Of a stretch of DNA of 55,296 nt, positions 7,508-16,850 are shown one piece after another. The stretch is taken from assembly GCF_001895005.1 (NCBI RefSeq), contig NZ_BCXH01000028.1, positions 1 to 55,296 of the forward strand, read 5' to 3'. Under the pieces are notes generated by a model. That model had not been told where the DNA came from, did not search any database, and was given only the letters and a program-made list of their open reading frames with translations. Positions within the stretch are counted from its first letter, which is position 1; every line of letters starts with the position of its first letter. The translations under genes and the position numbers were made by a program. This DNA is from Rhodococcus yunnanensis NBRC 103083 (GTDB lineage: Bacteria > Actinomycetota > Actinomycetes > Mycobacteriales > Mycobacteriaceae).

Positions 7508-9349
7508 ATGCCGCCGCTACGATCACGAGTGACCACTGTCGGACGCAACGCAGCGGGCGCGCGCTCGCTGTGGCGCGCCACCGGAATGACCGACTCCGAC
7601 TTCGGAAAACCGATCGTGGCCATTGCCAACTCGTACACCCAATTCGTGCCCGGACACGTGCATTTGAAGAATGTCGGCGAGATCGTGGCCGATGCAGTAC
7701 GCGCCGCCGGCGGCGTTCCTCGTGAGTTCCACACGATCGCAGTCGATGACGGAATCGCGATGGGCCACGGCGGCATGCTCTATTCGCTCCCGAGCCGCGA
7801 AATCATCGCCGACTCGGTCGAGTACATGGCCAACGCGCACACCGCGGATGCACTCGTCTGCATTTCCAATTGCGACAAGATCACCCCCGGCATGCTCAAT
7901 GCGGCTATGCGCCTGAACATCCCGGCCGTTTTCGTATCGGGTGGACCGATGGAAGCGGGTAAGGCCGTCGTGGTGGGAGGTGTCGCGCAAGCGCCGACCG
8001 ACCTCATCACCGCAATCTCCGCGAGCGCCAGCGACGCCGTGTCCGACGAAGGTCTCGACGAGGTCGAGCGCAGCGCGTGCCCCACGTGCGGATCGTGCTC
8101 CGGCATGTTCACCGCCAACTCGATGAACTGCCTCACCGAGGCACTGGGATTGGCCTTGCCCGGCAACGGCTCCACTCTTGCCACGCACAAGGCGCGCTAC
8201 GCGCTGTTCGAGCGCGCAGGCACCACCATCGTCGAAGCCGCACTCAAGTACTACCGCGACGAGGACGACTCGGTCCTCCCCCGCAACATCGCCACTCCCG
8301 CCGCCTTCCGTAACGCGATGGCGCTCGATGTGGCAATGGGCGGATCGACCAACACCGTGCTGCACACGCTCGCCGCTGCCCAGGAAGGCGAGGTCGACTT
8401 CGACCTCGACACCATCGACGCCATCAGCCGCAAGGTGCCGTGCCTGTCGAAGGTCTCTCCCAACTCCGATTACCACATGGAAGACGTGCACCGCGCCGGC
8501 GGAATCCCCGCTCTGCTCGGTGAACTACGCCGGGCGAACCTTCTCGAGACCGACGTGTCCACGGTGCACACCAAGAGCTTCGACTCCTGGCTCGACACCT
8601 GGGACATCCGTTCGGGCAAGGCGTCGGACGAGGCGATCGAGCTGTTCCATGCAGCGCCGGGCGGCGTACGGACGGTCGAACCGTTCTCGACCGAGAATCG
8701 CTGGTCGTCACTCGACACGGACGCGGCAGGTGGATGCATCCGCGACAAGGAGCACGCGTACACCGTCGAGGGCGGACTCGTGGTGCTCCGCGGCAACATC
8801 GCGGTCGATGGAGCGATCCTCAAGACAGCCGGTATCGACGAGGACCTCTTCACCTTCCAGGGCCCGGCACTCGTCGTCGAATCGCAAGAGGAAGCCGTCT
8901 CGGCGATTCTGCAGAAGAAGATCAAGGCAGGCGATGTACTCGTGGTCCGCTACGAGGGACCGAAGGGCGGGCCAGGCATGCAGGAGATGCTGCACCCGAC
9001 CGCGTTCCTCAAGGGTGCAGGCCTCGGAAAAGTCTGTGCGTTGATCACCGACGGGCGCTTCTCCGGCGGTACGTCGGGTCTGTCCATCGGCCATATCTCC
9101 CCCGAGGCCGCCGCCGGCGGCGTCATCGGCCTCGTCGAGAACGGTGACCAAGTCCGCATCGACGTCCCGACCCGAACTCTCGAAATTCTCGTCGACGACG
9201 ACGTGCTCGCCGAGCGCCGCGCCAAGATGGACGCGTCCGAACGCCCGTGGCAGCCCGTCGACCGTCAACGCACGGTGACCACTGCCCTGCGTGCCTACGC
9301 GGCTCTCGCCACGTCCGCCGACAAGGGCGCCGTCCGCTACGTACCGTGA
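7508..9349 (+). CDS. ilvD: Dihydroxy-acid dehydratase
   Basis: Dehydrates 2,3-dihydroxyisovalerate and 2,3-dihydroxy-3-methylvalerate to the 2-oxo acids, the third common step of Val/Ile synthesis. It is an Fe-S enzyme of the IlvD/Edd family. Visible signatures are the Cys of CISNCDKITPGM, the CPTCGSCSGMFTANSMNC cluster segment, and the C-terminal GRFSGGTSGLSIGHISPEAA. 613 residues is the long (E. coli-like) form. I chose the ATG at 7508, with GAGGA upstream, over an in-frame TTG at 7490. It lies close to ilvBNC but on the opposite strand; M. tuberculosis keeps ilvD elsewhere. Confidence 0.97.
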   Translation: MPPLRSRVTTVGRNAAGARSLWRATGMTDSDFGKPIVAIANSYTQFVPGHVHLKNVGEIVADAVRAAGGVPREFHTIAVDDGIAMGHGGMLYSLPSREIIADSVEYMANAHTADALVCISNCDKITPGMLNAAMRLNIPAVFVSGGPMEAGKAVVVGGVAQAPTDLITAISASASDAVSDEGLDEVERSACPTCGSCSGMFTANSMNCLTEALGLALPGNGSTLATHKARYALFERAGTTIVEAALKYYRDEDDSVLPRNIATPAAFRNAMALDVAMGGSTNTVLHTLAAAQEGEVDFDLDTIDAISRKVPCLSKVSPNSDYHMEDVHRAGGIPALLGELRRANLLETDVSTVHTKSFDSWLDTWDIRSGKASDEAIELFHAAPGGVRTVEPFSTENRWSSLDTDAAGGCIRDKEHAYTVEGGLVVLRGNIAVDGAILKTAGIDEDLFTFQGPALVVESQEEAVSAILQKKIKAGDVLVVRYEGPKGGPGMQEMLHPTAFLKGAGLGKVCALITDGRFSGGTSGLSIGHISPEAAAGGVIGLVENGDQVRIDVPTRTLEILVDDDVLAERRAKMDASERPWQPVDRQRTVTTALRAYAALATSADKGAVRYVP

Positions 9350-9359
9350 CATGACATTC

Positions 9360-9393
9360 GGGGACGGCCGAGGGTTCACCCTCGGCCGTCCCC
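9360..9393. terminator. Bidirectional terminator between ilvD and the DoxX-like gene
   Basis: A perfect 15-bp stem (9360-9374 with 9379-9393) and a TTCA tetraloop lie in the 59-bp gap between two convergent genes. The stem is very GC-rich and fits termination from both sides, although U-tracts are short. Confidence 0.85.
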
Positions 9394-9408
9394 GTATCTT
9401 CGGACGTA

Positions 9409-10365
9409 CTACCGAACCAGCGGATTGGCGCCGTTGAGGAAGATCCATAGGCAGACACCGCCGGCGATGCCGAGGATCAATGCGATGAACGATCCGAATC
9501 GAGGGCGTGTCGCCCACCCTCGGCGGCCGTCGAACGCGATCTTTCCCGGCCCGGTCAAAATGATGGCGGCCGCAGCGACACCGAGCAGCGTCTCGTACTC
9601 GACGCCGTTGGGCGCGAAGAACTGCAGCCCCGGTTCGGCAGCTTGCTTGAAGCACCAGGCGTTGATGATGACCCCGAGCACGGCTGCAGCAGCGAACGGC
9701 GTCGCCAGTCCCAGGATCAGAAGGGCGCCGCCTGCGGTTTCTCCTACTGCCCCTGCGATGGCAAGAATGTTGGCCTGCTCGTAGCCGGTGTCCTCGAGCA
9801 GTGAGCGAAAACCGTCGAGCCCTGGTCCGTTCCAGATTCCGGTCAATTTCTGCAGACCGTGCACCAGGAAGATCCCGCCGACCACCAATCTCAGCAGCAA
9901 CAGACCGAGGTCGAGTGTTCCGCGTTTGGCCGGAATCTCCACGGTCTCCGTCCGAACCACAGGTTCGGATGCAGGCTCGGCGGCGTACGAGGAAGCACCG
10001 GACGCTGTCGAACCGGCCGCTGTCGTGTCGAGAAACTCCGTCGGCTGATCGGAGTACGTGGACCGACCGTAACTGCTGTCCGGGGCGATCGGCTCGTCGT
10101 ACTTCGACGGACGGAACGCCGGAATCTGCTCGGTGGGGTACGACGCGCTTCGGTCACCGAAATCCAGGTCGTCCTCGGTACGAGGCAGCTTGTCGGAGCC
10201 ACCCGAGGTGTCCGAACCGCCCGATCGGGGGTCGGCCGGTGTAGCGGGCGGAGTCGGAGTGGCCGCGGTCTTCGGCCGGATCTGTTCGGTGGGCTGGTCG
10301 TACGGACTCGACGCAGGCTCGTAGCCGGTGTCGGGCTTGTCGGAATCTTGGGGCTTGTCGGTCAC
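9409..10365 (-). CDS. DoxX-family membrane protein with long disordered N-terminus
   Basis: A 318-residue protein. Residues 1-145 are hydrophilic, rich in Pro, Thr, Ser and Asp, with short repeats such as PTEQI (twice) and QPTE. Residues 150-300 form a four-helix DoxX/SURF4-like membrane domain beginning LDLGLLLLRLVVGGIFLVHGLQKL. DoxX proteins take part in membrane redox or detoxification complexes in some mycobacteria; the role here is unknown. Same position as Rv3005c. The GTG at 10365 begins MTDKPQDSDK; the frame stays open upstream, but that part shadows the LppZ-like gene. Confidence 0.85.
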   Translation of the reverse strand: MTDKPQDSDKPDTGYEPASSPYDQPTEQIRPKTAATPTPPATPADPRSGGSDTSGGSDKLPRTEDDLDFGDRSASYPTEQIPAFRPSKYDEPIAPDSSYGRSTYSDQPTEFLDTTAAGSTASGASSYAAEPASEPVVRTETVEIPAKRGTLDLGLLLLRLVVGGIFLVHGLQKLTGIWNGPGLDGFRSLLEDTGYEQANILAIAGAVGETAGGALLILGLATPFAAAAVLGVIINAWCFKQAAEPGLQFFAPNGVEYETLLGVAAAAIILTGPGKIAFDGRRGWATRPRFGSFIALILGIAGGVCLWIFLNGANPLVR

Positions 10366-10479
10366 GGCTTCAACAGTAGATCGGCGGGGCGACGTTCCAG
10401 CGGCATTTTCCCTGGCGCGGCGTGCGGAGAAACCAGCCGCCTGGGCGAGCTCGCAGTGCTTTCCGTAACGTTCGTGTAC

Positions 10480-11619
10480 ATGAAGTCGGTGCGGTCGTCG
10501 GTCCGAAGAGCTACCACCTCGGCAGTGCTGGCCGCCGCGGTGACCCTCGTGGCGGGGTGCGCGCGTTTCGACGATTCCGCATCCACGCCGTTCAGCCCCG
10601 AACCATCCTTCGGCGCTGCGGAGATCGAACCTGTCGATCCCGACGCTCCCCCGACGTCCACGACGGCGAACCAGGGACCGCCGCCGGGACCGTGTGTCGA
10701 TCCGGACCCGAACGTCATTGCAACCTGCCTCGATACGACGGGCGGGCTGGTCATGCTTCCCGGCGGAGCGTCGGCACTGGTCGGTGAGCGTCGTACCGGT
10801 CGCATCATGCAGGTCGCGGCAGGACAGACTCCGGTGGAGGTCACGCGCATCGACGTCGACGGCAGTGCCGGCGGCGGCCTTCTCGACCTCGCCCTGTCCC
10901 CCAGCTACTCCGAGGACGGACTCCTCTACGCCTACGTCACCACTGGCTCGGACAATCGTGTCGTTCGAGTCGCCGCGGGTGACACACCGAAGAACGTACT
11001 GACCGGAATACCGCGTGGCACGGACGGAAATCGCGGTGCCCTCGACTTCTACGGCCCCGATCAGCTGCTCGTACTCACCGGTGACGCGGGAAGCCCGACG
11101 GCTGCAACGGATCCGAGTTCTCTGGCCGGAAAGCTCCTCCGTGTGAACTCGTTGAATCCGGCGCAGTCGGGGCCCGCACCCACGGTGGCACTGAGCGGAA
11201 TCGGAACCGCAGGCGATGTGTGCACCGACCAGACCGGCAACATCTGGGTCACCGACCGCACCGCTGTCGAGGATCGGCTCCAACGCATCGATCCGCTGGG
11301 CGCAGTCATCTCACCGGTCTGGACATGGCCGGACAAACCTGGTGTCGCGGGATGTGCTGCAACACCGGGAGCTGTCGCCGTGTCCTTGACGAACGGCAAG
11401 GCCATGGCCGTTCTGACGACCGATCAGGACACCGGGGCCGTCTCGGCGGCGCCGTCGTTGCTGGTGCAGGACCGTTACGGTCGATTGAACGGTGCGGCCA
11501 TCTCGGCCGACGGCACGATCTGGGCCGGCACCGTCAACAAGGACGTCGACGGTGCAGGTCCCAACGACGACCGCGTCGTCAAGATCCCGGTGCCCGCAGG
11601 CGGCGGCGGGTTCGACTAG
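10480..11619 (+). CDS. LppZ-like lipoprotein with sorbosone/glucose dehydrogenase beta-propeller
   Basis: A 379-residue exported lipoprotein. The basic N-terminus (MKSVRSSVRR), hydrophobic core and lipobox LVAGC at about 21-25 predict lipidation. A Pro/Thr-rich linker (about 30-70) precedes a propeller of the soluble glucose/sorbosone dehydrogenase type (GGLLDLALSPSYSEDGLLYAYV; NIWVTDR). Such domains can bind PQQ, but no enzyme activity can be asserted. Position matches Rv3006 (lppZ). A TAACGT box at 10466-10471 ends 8 nt before the ATG, so the transcript may be leaderless. Divergent from the DoxX gene. Confidence 0.88.
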   Translation: MKSVRSSVRRATTSAVLAAAVTLVAGCARFDDSASTPFSPEPSFGAAEIEPVDPDAPPTSTTANQGPPPGPCVDPDPNVIATCLDTTGGLVMLPGGASALVGERRTGRIMQVAAGQTPVEVTRIDVDGSAGGGLLDLALSPSYSEDGLLYAYVTTGSDNRVVRVAAGDTPKNVLTGIPRGTDGNRGALDFYGPDQLLVLTGDAGSPTAATDPSSLAGKLLRVNSLNPAQSGPAPTVALSGIGTAGDVCTDQTGNIWVTDRTAVEDRLQRIDPLGAVISPVWTWPDKPGVAGCAATPGAVAVSLTNGKAMAVLTTDQDTGAVSAAPSLLVQDRYGRLNGAAISADGTIWAGTVNKDVDGAGPNDDRVVKIPVPAGGGGFD

Positions 11620-11632
11620 CGAGAGACCGAGG

Positions 11633-13342
11633 TCAGGCCCGCACGCCCGCCCGTACGTCGGGCGCACCGAGCCTGGCCGCGTCGGCAGTGTCGTCGTCCG
11701 GCTGCTGTTGCGAGTCCCGCTCGGCGAGTACACGCAAGCGATAGTGCTCGATTTCCTCGGCTATGTGCGCGTCGGACCAGCCGAGTACGGGTGCGACGAG
11801 TGCCGCCACTTCCTCGGCTGCCGCGTCGCCGCGATCGTCGACCTCGATGGAAATTCGTGTTCGGCGCGTCAGGATGTCCTCGAGATGCCGTGCACCCTCG
11901 TGGCTCGCCGCGTAGTACGCCTCCGCTTTCAGATATTCGGGGGCGCCGCGCAACGGCTCGCCCAATGTGGGATCGCGGTCGATCGATTCCAGGATTTCGG
12001 AGGTCAACGTCCCGTATCGCCCGAGTAGGTGCTCGACGCGGGACACGCGCATCCCGGCGCGCTCTGCAGTCAAAGCCCGACCGTTGAATGCTCCGTGGTA
12101 ACCATCGGCTCCGACGAGCGGAATCCGCTCGGTCACGCATGCAGGCACCGAACGACCGAGCCCGTGCACTGCGGAATCGACTGCGTCCTTGGCCATGACG
12201 CGGTAGGTCGTGTACTTTCCGCCTGCGATGACGGTGAGCCCACGAACCGGACTGGAGACGGCGTGCTCACGCGAGAGTGTGCTCGTCGAATCGGACTCGC
12301 CGAACAGCAGCGGACGTAGACCCGCGTACACGCCGACGACGTCACTGTGGTCCAACGGATCCGCGAGAAGCTTGTTGACGTGTTCGAGGATGTAGTCGAT
12401 GTCGCGCTTGCTGGCGGCGGGATGCGCCAGGTCGAGTTTCCAGTCGGTGTCGGTGGTGCCGATGATCCACTGGCTTCCCCACGGAATCACGAACAGCAAA
12501 CTCTTCTCGGTGCGCGTGATGATCCCCGTCGCACTGTTGATGCGATTTCGGGGCACGACCAGATGTACACCCTTCGATGCCCGGACCTGGAACTGTCCAC
12601 GTCCACCGACCATTTCCTGGATCTCGTCGGTCCACACCCCGGCCGCATTGATGACCTGCTTGGCTCGAATCTCGAGTGACTCTCCAGTTTCCAGATCGGT
12701 TGCACTGACGCCGACGACGCGGTCGCCTTCACGCAGAAAGCCGGTCACGCGTGTGCTGTTGACGACCGACGCCCCGTACGACGCCGCGGTACGCGCCAAC
12801 ATCATGGTGTGCCGTGCGTCGTCGACCTGACCTTCGTAGAACCGGACTGCCCCGCGGATCGCCGATCTCTTGCCGGACGGGAAGGATTCGAGTGTCTTCT
12901 TCCGACCGAGGTGCTTGTGGTGTCCCGGCACGCCTCGGCCGGCACCCATCACGTCGTAGACGCCGATTCCCAGCCCGACGTACGGGCGGTCTATCCATTT
13001 CTCGAGCGGATAGATGAACGGTACCGGCCGGGCGAGATGGGGACACAACGTGTTCAGCACCAACGACCGTTCCTTCAGTGCCTCGAACACGAGCGAGAAA
13101 TTGAATTGCTCGAGATACCGCAATCCACCGTGGAACAGCTTGCTGGAGCGACTCGACGTTCCTGCTGCGTAGTCCCGGGCTTCCACGAGTCCGACTCGTA
13201 GACCACGTGTGACGGCGTCGAGTGCCGCGCCTGCCCCGACGACGCCGCCACCGATCACCAGTACGTCCATCTCCTCCGATGCCAGCACGCGCAGCGACTC
13301 CGCGCGCGAATCGGGGCTGAGAGCATGTGCACGAGAAGTCAT
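11633..13342 (-). CDS. glpD: Glycerol-3-phosphate dehydrogenase (FAD, aerobic)
   Basis: Membrane-associated flavoenzyme oxidising sn-glycerol-3-phosphate to dihydroxyacetone phosphate and feeding electrons to the quinone pool. The 569-residue product has the FAD dinucleotide motif VLVIGGGVVGAGAALDA near residue 26, the SSRSSKLFHGGLRYLE segment, the GGKYTTYRVMAKDAVD segment, and the C-terminal GlpD domain. The ATG (13342-13340) overlaps the glpK TGA by 4 nt (ATGA), so the enzymes of consecutive steps are translationally coupled. Confidence 0.97.
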   Translation of the reverse strand: MTSRAHALSPDSRAESLRVLASEEMDVLVIGGGVVGAGAALDAVTRGLRVGLVEARDYAAGTSSRSSKLFHGGLRYLEQFNFSLVFEALKERSLVLNTLCPHLARPVPFIYPLEKWIDRPYVGLGIGVYDVMGAGRGVPGHHKHLGRKKTLESFPSGKRSAIRGAVRFYEGQVDDARHTMMLARTAASYGASVVNSTRVTGFLREGDRVVGVSATDLETGESLEIRAKQVINAAGVWTDEIQEMVGGRGQFQVRASKGVHLVVPRNRINSATGIITRTEKSLLFVIPWGSQWIIGTTDTDWKLDLAHPAASKRDIDYILEHVNKLLADPLDHSDVVGVYAGLRPLLFGESDSTSTLSREHAVSSPVRGLTVIAGGKYTTYRVMAKDAVDSAVHGLGRSVPACVTERIPLVGADGYHGAFNGRALTAERAGMRVSRVEHLLGRYGTLTSEILESIDRDPTLGEPLRGAPEYLKAEAYYAASHEGARHLEDILTRRTRISIEVDDRGDAAAEEVAALVAPVLGWSDAHIAEEIEHYRLRVLAERDSQQQPDDDTADAARLGAPDVRAGVRA

Positions 13343-14859
13343 TCTGTATCCACCCAATCCAACGTTCGTGTGACGGCTTTCTTCCAGCCTGCGTAGAGCT
13401 TGTCGCGGGTCGCATCGTCCATCGACGGCGTCCACGTCTTGTCCTCTGCCCAATTGGCGCGAATGTCGTCCTCGCTCTTCCAGAATCCAACGGCGAGACC
13501 CGCGGCATACGCGGCGCCCAGTGCGGTGGTCTCGGCGACGACGGGACGAACCACATCGACGTTCAGAATGTCCGACTGGAACTGCATCAGCAGCTCGTTG
13601 ACCACCATGCCGCCGTCGACCTTGAGCACCTCGAGGTCAACACCGGAATCGGCGTTCATCGCCTCGATGACCTCGCGTGTCTGGTACGCCGTCGCTTCCA
13701 GAACAGCACGCGCCAGATGCCCCTTGTTGACGAACCTCGTCAAGCCGACGATCGCGCCGCGGGCATCGGCACGCCAGTGCGGGGCGAACAGTCCCGAGAA
13801 CGCGGGCACGAAATATGCTCCGCCGTTGTCGTCGACAGACCGCGCGTCGTTCTCGATATCTGCTGCGGTGCTGATCATTCCGAGGTTGTCACGCAGCCAC
13901 TGCACCAGCGAACCGGTGACGGCGATCGATCCCTCGAGCGCATAGACCGTGTCCTGTTCGCCGATCTTGTAGCAGACGGTGGTGAGCAAACCGTTGCTGC
14001 TCATGACCTTTTCGGTACCGGTGTTCAGGAGAACGAAATTGCCGGTGCCATAGGTGTTCTTGGCCTCGCCCGGCGCCAGGCAGGCCTGCCCGAACGTCGC
14101 AGCCTGCTGGTCTCCGAGAATGCCCGCGATCGGAACACCGCGCAGCGCACCTCGTTCTCGCGCATACCCGTAGATCTCGGACGAGCTCTTGATCTCCGGA
14201 AGCATCGACGTCGGGATTCCCATGTCGCTGCAGATGGATTCGTCCCATTCGAGGGTGTCCAGATCCATGAGCAGAGTCCGAGACGCATTGGTCGGGTCGG
14301 TGTAGTGCAGTCCCCCGTCGACGCCGCCTGTCATGTTCCACAGAACCCACGTGTCCATCGTGCCGAAACACAGTTCACCTGCCTCGGCACGCGTCCGTGC
14401 GCCGTCGACGTTGTCGAGAATCCACTTCACCTTCGGTCCGGAAAAGTACGTTGCGAGCGGCAGACCCGTCGTCGCGGTGTACTTGTTCGCATCACCGTCA
14501 CCGAGCGCGGTGACTATCTTGTCCGTCCGCGTGTCCTGCCAGACGACGGCGTTGTACACCGGTTCACCGGTAGCACGATCCCAGACCAGAGCCGTCTCAC
14601 GCTGATTGGTGATGCCCACCGCGGCGATGTCGGCGGCGGTCAGGTCCGCTGCCGCCAGTGCGCCCGCAGCGACTGCACGGACGTTGTTCCAGATCTCCTT
14701 CGCATCGTGCTCGACCCACCCTGCCTGCGGGAAGATCTGTTCGTGTTCCTTCTGATCCGCCGCGACGACGGAGCCGCTTCGATCGAAGATCATGCACCGG
14801 GTCGATGTGGTGCCCTGATCGATGGCGGCGACGTAGCGCGCCGATTCTCTGTCGTTCAT
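13339..14859 (-). CDS. glpK: Glycerol kinase
   Basis: Phosphorylates glycerol to sn-glycerol-3-phosphate with ATP (FGGY family). 506 residues, normal length. It begins with the phosphate-binding DQGTTSTR near residue 15 and has PQAGWVEHDAKEIW, the ATP-site GILGDQQAATFGQ and the C-terminal KVDGGMVVNELLMQFQ signature. ATG at 14859 has an AAGGAG site; a longer ORF upstream is a shadow of glpF. Middle gene of glpF-glpK-glpD, 37 bp after glpF. Confidence 0.98.
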   Translation of the reverse strand: MNDRESARYVAAIDQGTTSTRCMIFDRSGSVVAADQKEHEQIFPQAGWVEHDAKEIWNNVRAVAAGALAAADLTAADIAAVGITNQRETALVWDRATGEPVYNAVVWQDTRTDKIVTALGDGDANKYTATTGLPLATYFSGPKVKWILDNVDGARTRAEAGELCFGTMDTWVLWNMTGGVDGGLHYTDPTNASRTLLMDLDTLEWDESICSDMGIPTSMLPEIKSSSEIYGYARERGALRGVPIAGILGDQQAATFGQACLAPGEAKNTYGTGNFVLLNTGTEKVMSSNGLLTTVCYKIGEQDTVYALEGSIAVTGSLVQWLRDNLGMISTAADIENDARSVDDNGGAYFVPAFSGLFAPHWRADARGAIVGLTRFVNKGHLARAVLEATAYQTREVIEAMNADSGVDLEVLKVDGGMVVNELLMQFQSDILNVDVVRPVVAETTALGAAYAAGLAVGFWKSEDDIRANWAEDKTWTPSMDDATRDKLYAGWKKAVTRTLDWVDTE

Positions 14860-14896
14860 TTCTGTGCTCCTTCGCGCTCGGATGTCCGATGAGATG

Positions 14897-15721
14897 TCAT
14901 GCGGCAGCTTTCTCCTTCTCGTGTTCCTCCGGAACCTCGTCGGGAAGGAATCGGCGGATAAGCTTGTCGTACAGGAACACTCCGATCGGCCCACCGACGA
15001 GCGGCCCGACGATCGGCACCCAGAAGTACAGCCCGCCGTACTGATCGCGCCACGCTCCGCCGTAACCGGTGATGAACGAGGCGAGCCTCGGACCGAAGTC
15101 ACGTGCCGGGTTGATGGCATAACCGGCGTTGGTGCCCCACGCGAAACCGATTGCCACGACGATCAACCCGATGATGAACGGGGCCATGTTGGCCAACGGC
15201 GGGGTGCTACGCGAATCGGTGACGGCGACGATGAGGAACAGCAGGATTGCAGTTCCGATGATCTGGTCCAGCAGCGCCGATCCCACACCGACAGGGAGAG
15301 TTCCGTTACCGGGGAGAGTGGAGAAAATCGTCTGGGTGGCCGTGGTGTGCTCGGGATCGATCGCGGTGATCATGTCGTTGTAGTTCCATCGAACCAGCAA
15401 CGCTGCAACGAAGGCGCCCGCGACCTGCGCAGCAACGTACGGCAGGACCTTCTTCCACGGCAGATCTCGGAACAGTGCGAACGAGACGGTGACCGCCGGG
15501 TTCAGGTGCGCACCGGTCGCGCGGCCCGCAACGTAGATACCGAACATCACGCCGAGTCCCCAGGCCCACGCGATGCTGTTGTGATCTCCCAGGCTTGCCG
15601 CGTCGCCTCCCGAAACGACCTGCGCGACAACGCCCGAACCGAAAAGTATCAGAATGGCCGTGCCGGCGAATTCGGCTGCCATCTGAGATGGCAGAGTCCA
15701 TCTCTCGACTGTGCGCGCCAT
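14897..15721 (-). CDS. glpF: Glycerol facilitator (aquaglyceroporin, MIP family)
   Basis: Passive inner-membrane channel for glycerol. 274 residues with six predicted helices and both pore motifs: HLNPAVT in the first half and INPARDFGPR in the second. The Asp after the second NPAR box is characteristic of glycerol-conducting members. A charged C-terminal tail (EEHEKEKAAA) follows. I chose the ATG at 15721 because of a strong GAAGGAG site; an in-frame codon at 15757 lacks one. First gene of the glycerol operon, divergent from the SorC-type regulator. Confidence 0.95.
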   Translation of the reverse strand: MARTVERWTLPSQMAAEFAGTAILILFGSGVVAQVVSGGDAASLGDHNSIAWAWGLGVMFGIYVAGRATGAHLNPAVTVSFALFRDLPWKKVLPYVAAQVAGAFVAALLVRWNYNDMITAIDPEHTTATQTIFSTLPGNGTLPVGVGSALLDQIIGTAILLFLIVAVTDSRSTPPLANMAPFIIGLIVVAIGFAWGTNAGYAINPARDFGPRLASFITGYGGAWRDQYGGLYFWVPIVGPLVGGPIGVFLYDKLIRRFLPDEVPEEHEKEKAAA

Positions 15722-15794
15722 AGCTCTCCTTCGACAAAAGTGTGTGATGCGTGCCATACCTCTTGTTTTTCACGCTAACTAACGTGCACGTTTT

Positions 15795-15819
15795 TGCATA
15801 ACGGATGCACATATGTGCA
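15795..15819. promoter_or_regulatory. Candidate operator(s) between glpF and its regulator
   Basis: TGCACATATGTGCA (15806-15819) is a perfect 14-bp palindrome. It overlaps a second inverted repeat, TGCAT...ATGCA (15795-15809). A further palindrome, ACGTGCACGT, lies at 15782-15791. All sit in the 133-bp divergent region between glpF and the regulator gene. They are the natural binding sites for that regulator and would control both promoters. Confidence 0.65.
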
Positions 15820-15854
15820 GGAAATGTCCGGAGACGGTCGTGCCGACAGGAATC

Positions 15855-16850
15855 GTGAGTCATGATCATGAGATGTCGATCGACCACTTGGAGACAGCAG
15901 ACCCTCGAACAATCGATGCCGTCCACGCCGCACGCATGTATTACTTCCAGGACATGACGATGGCAGCGATCGGCCGCGAGATGCGCGTATCGAGATCGAC
16001 GGTGTCTCGTCTCATCACCTATGCACGGATGTCCGGACTCGTGGAGATCAAGATCAGTTCGTTGTCCGGCCATTCGTCGGCACTGGAGAAGGTGTTCGCC
16101 GATCGCTACCACGTACGAGCCCACATCGTTCCCGTCGGCGAATCGGTGGGCGATCTCGATCGCCTCGACCGTGTCGCGATGTTCGCAGGCCGACTGCTCA
16201 CCTCGCTCTTCGAATCCGACATGGTCATGGGCGTCGCGTGGGGAACGACCGTCAGCGCGGTCAGCAGGTATCCAGCCCCGAAAAGGACGCACAACTCACA
16301 CGTCGTCCAACTCAACGGCGCAGCCAACACGAGAACGACGGGCGTGTCCTACGCAACAGACATCATTCGCACGTTGGCTGCGGCCTACGACGCACTACCG
16401 CAAGGGTTTCCAGTTCCCGCATTCTTCGACTACCCGGAAACCCGCCGGTTGCTGTGGAAGGAACGCAGCATCAGGCGAGTCCTCGACCTCCAACAACGAA
16501 TGGACATTGCGGTGTTCTCCATCGGCGTCCTGGGCGGTGCCATACCGAGCCACGTCTACAGCGCGGGGTATCTGGAGGAGAACGACCTCGACGCACTCGC
16601 CGCAGACCGCGTGGTCGGGGACATAGCGACCGTCTTCCTCAGGTCCGACGGCAGCTACGACGGGATAGAACTGAACGACCGATCCAGTGGGCCCAGCCTC
16701 GAACTACTCAAAGCCGTCCCGACGAGATTGTGCGTGGTGGCGGGTGCGTCCAAACTCGACGCGTTACGCGGAGCCCTGGCAGGAGGACTGGTCACCGATC
16801 TGGTCATCGACGACGTCAGCGCTGCCTCTCTCGTCGTTCAAGATCACTGA
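15855..16850 (+). CDS. SorC/DeoR-type sugar-binding transcriptional regulator (probable glycerol operon regulator)
   Basis: 331 residues: an N-terminal helix-turn-helix (MYYFQDMTMAAIGREMRVSRSTVSRLITYAR, about 22-52, split here by reading as two helices) followed by the putative sugar-binding effector domain of SorC-family regulators (VMGVAWGTTVSAVSRY; IGVLGG; FLRSDGSYDG). Effectors in this family are phosphorylated sugars; glycerol-3-phosphate is an inference from divergence with glpFKD. Start: GTG at 15855 follows ACAGGA; an in-frame ATG at 15873 lacks a ribosome site but is possible. It ends 14 bp before the gatB stop with a shared hairpin. Confidence 0.88.
   Translation: MSHDHEMSIDHLETADPRTIDAVHAARMYYFQDMTMAAIGREMRVSRSTVSRLITYARMSGLVEIKISSLSGHSSALEKVFADRYHVRAHIVPVGESVGDLDRLDRVAMFAGRLLTSLFESDMVMGVAWGTTVSAVSRYPAPKRTHNSHVVQLNGAANTRTTGVSYATDIIRTLAAAYDALPQGFPVPAFFDYPETRRLLWKERSIRRVLDLQQRMDIAVFSIGVLGGAIPSHVYSAGYLEENDLDALAADRVVGDIATVFLRSDGSYDGIELNDRSSGPSLELLKAVPTRLCVVAGASKLDALRGALAGGLVTDLVIDDVSAASLVVQDH

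Noticed and set aside
9859..10479. N-terminal extension of the LppZ-like lipoprotein
   Set aside because: The upstream open frame is antisense to the DoxX gene and would bury the signal peptide and lipobox.
13343..13453. Longer glpD start upstream of 13342
   Set aside because: It overlaps the glpK 3' end and lacks a ribosome site, whereas the ATGA junction is a standard coupling arrangement.
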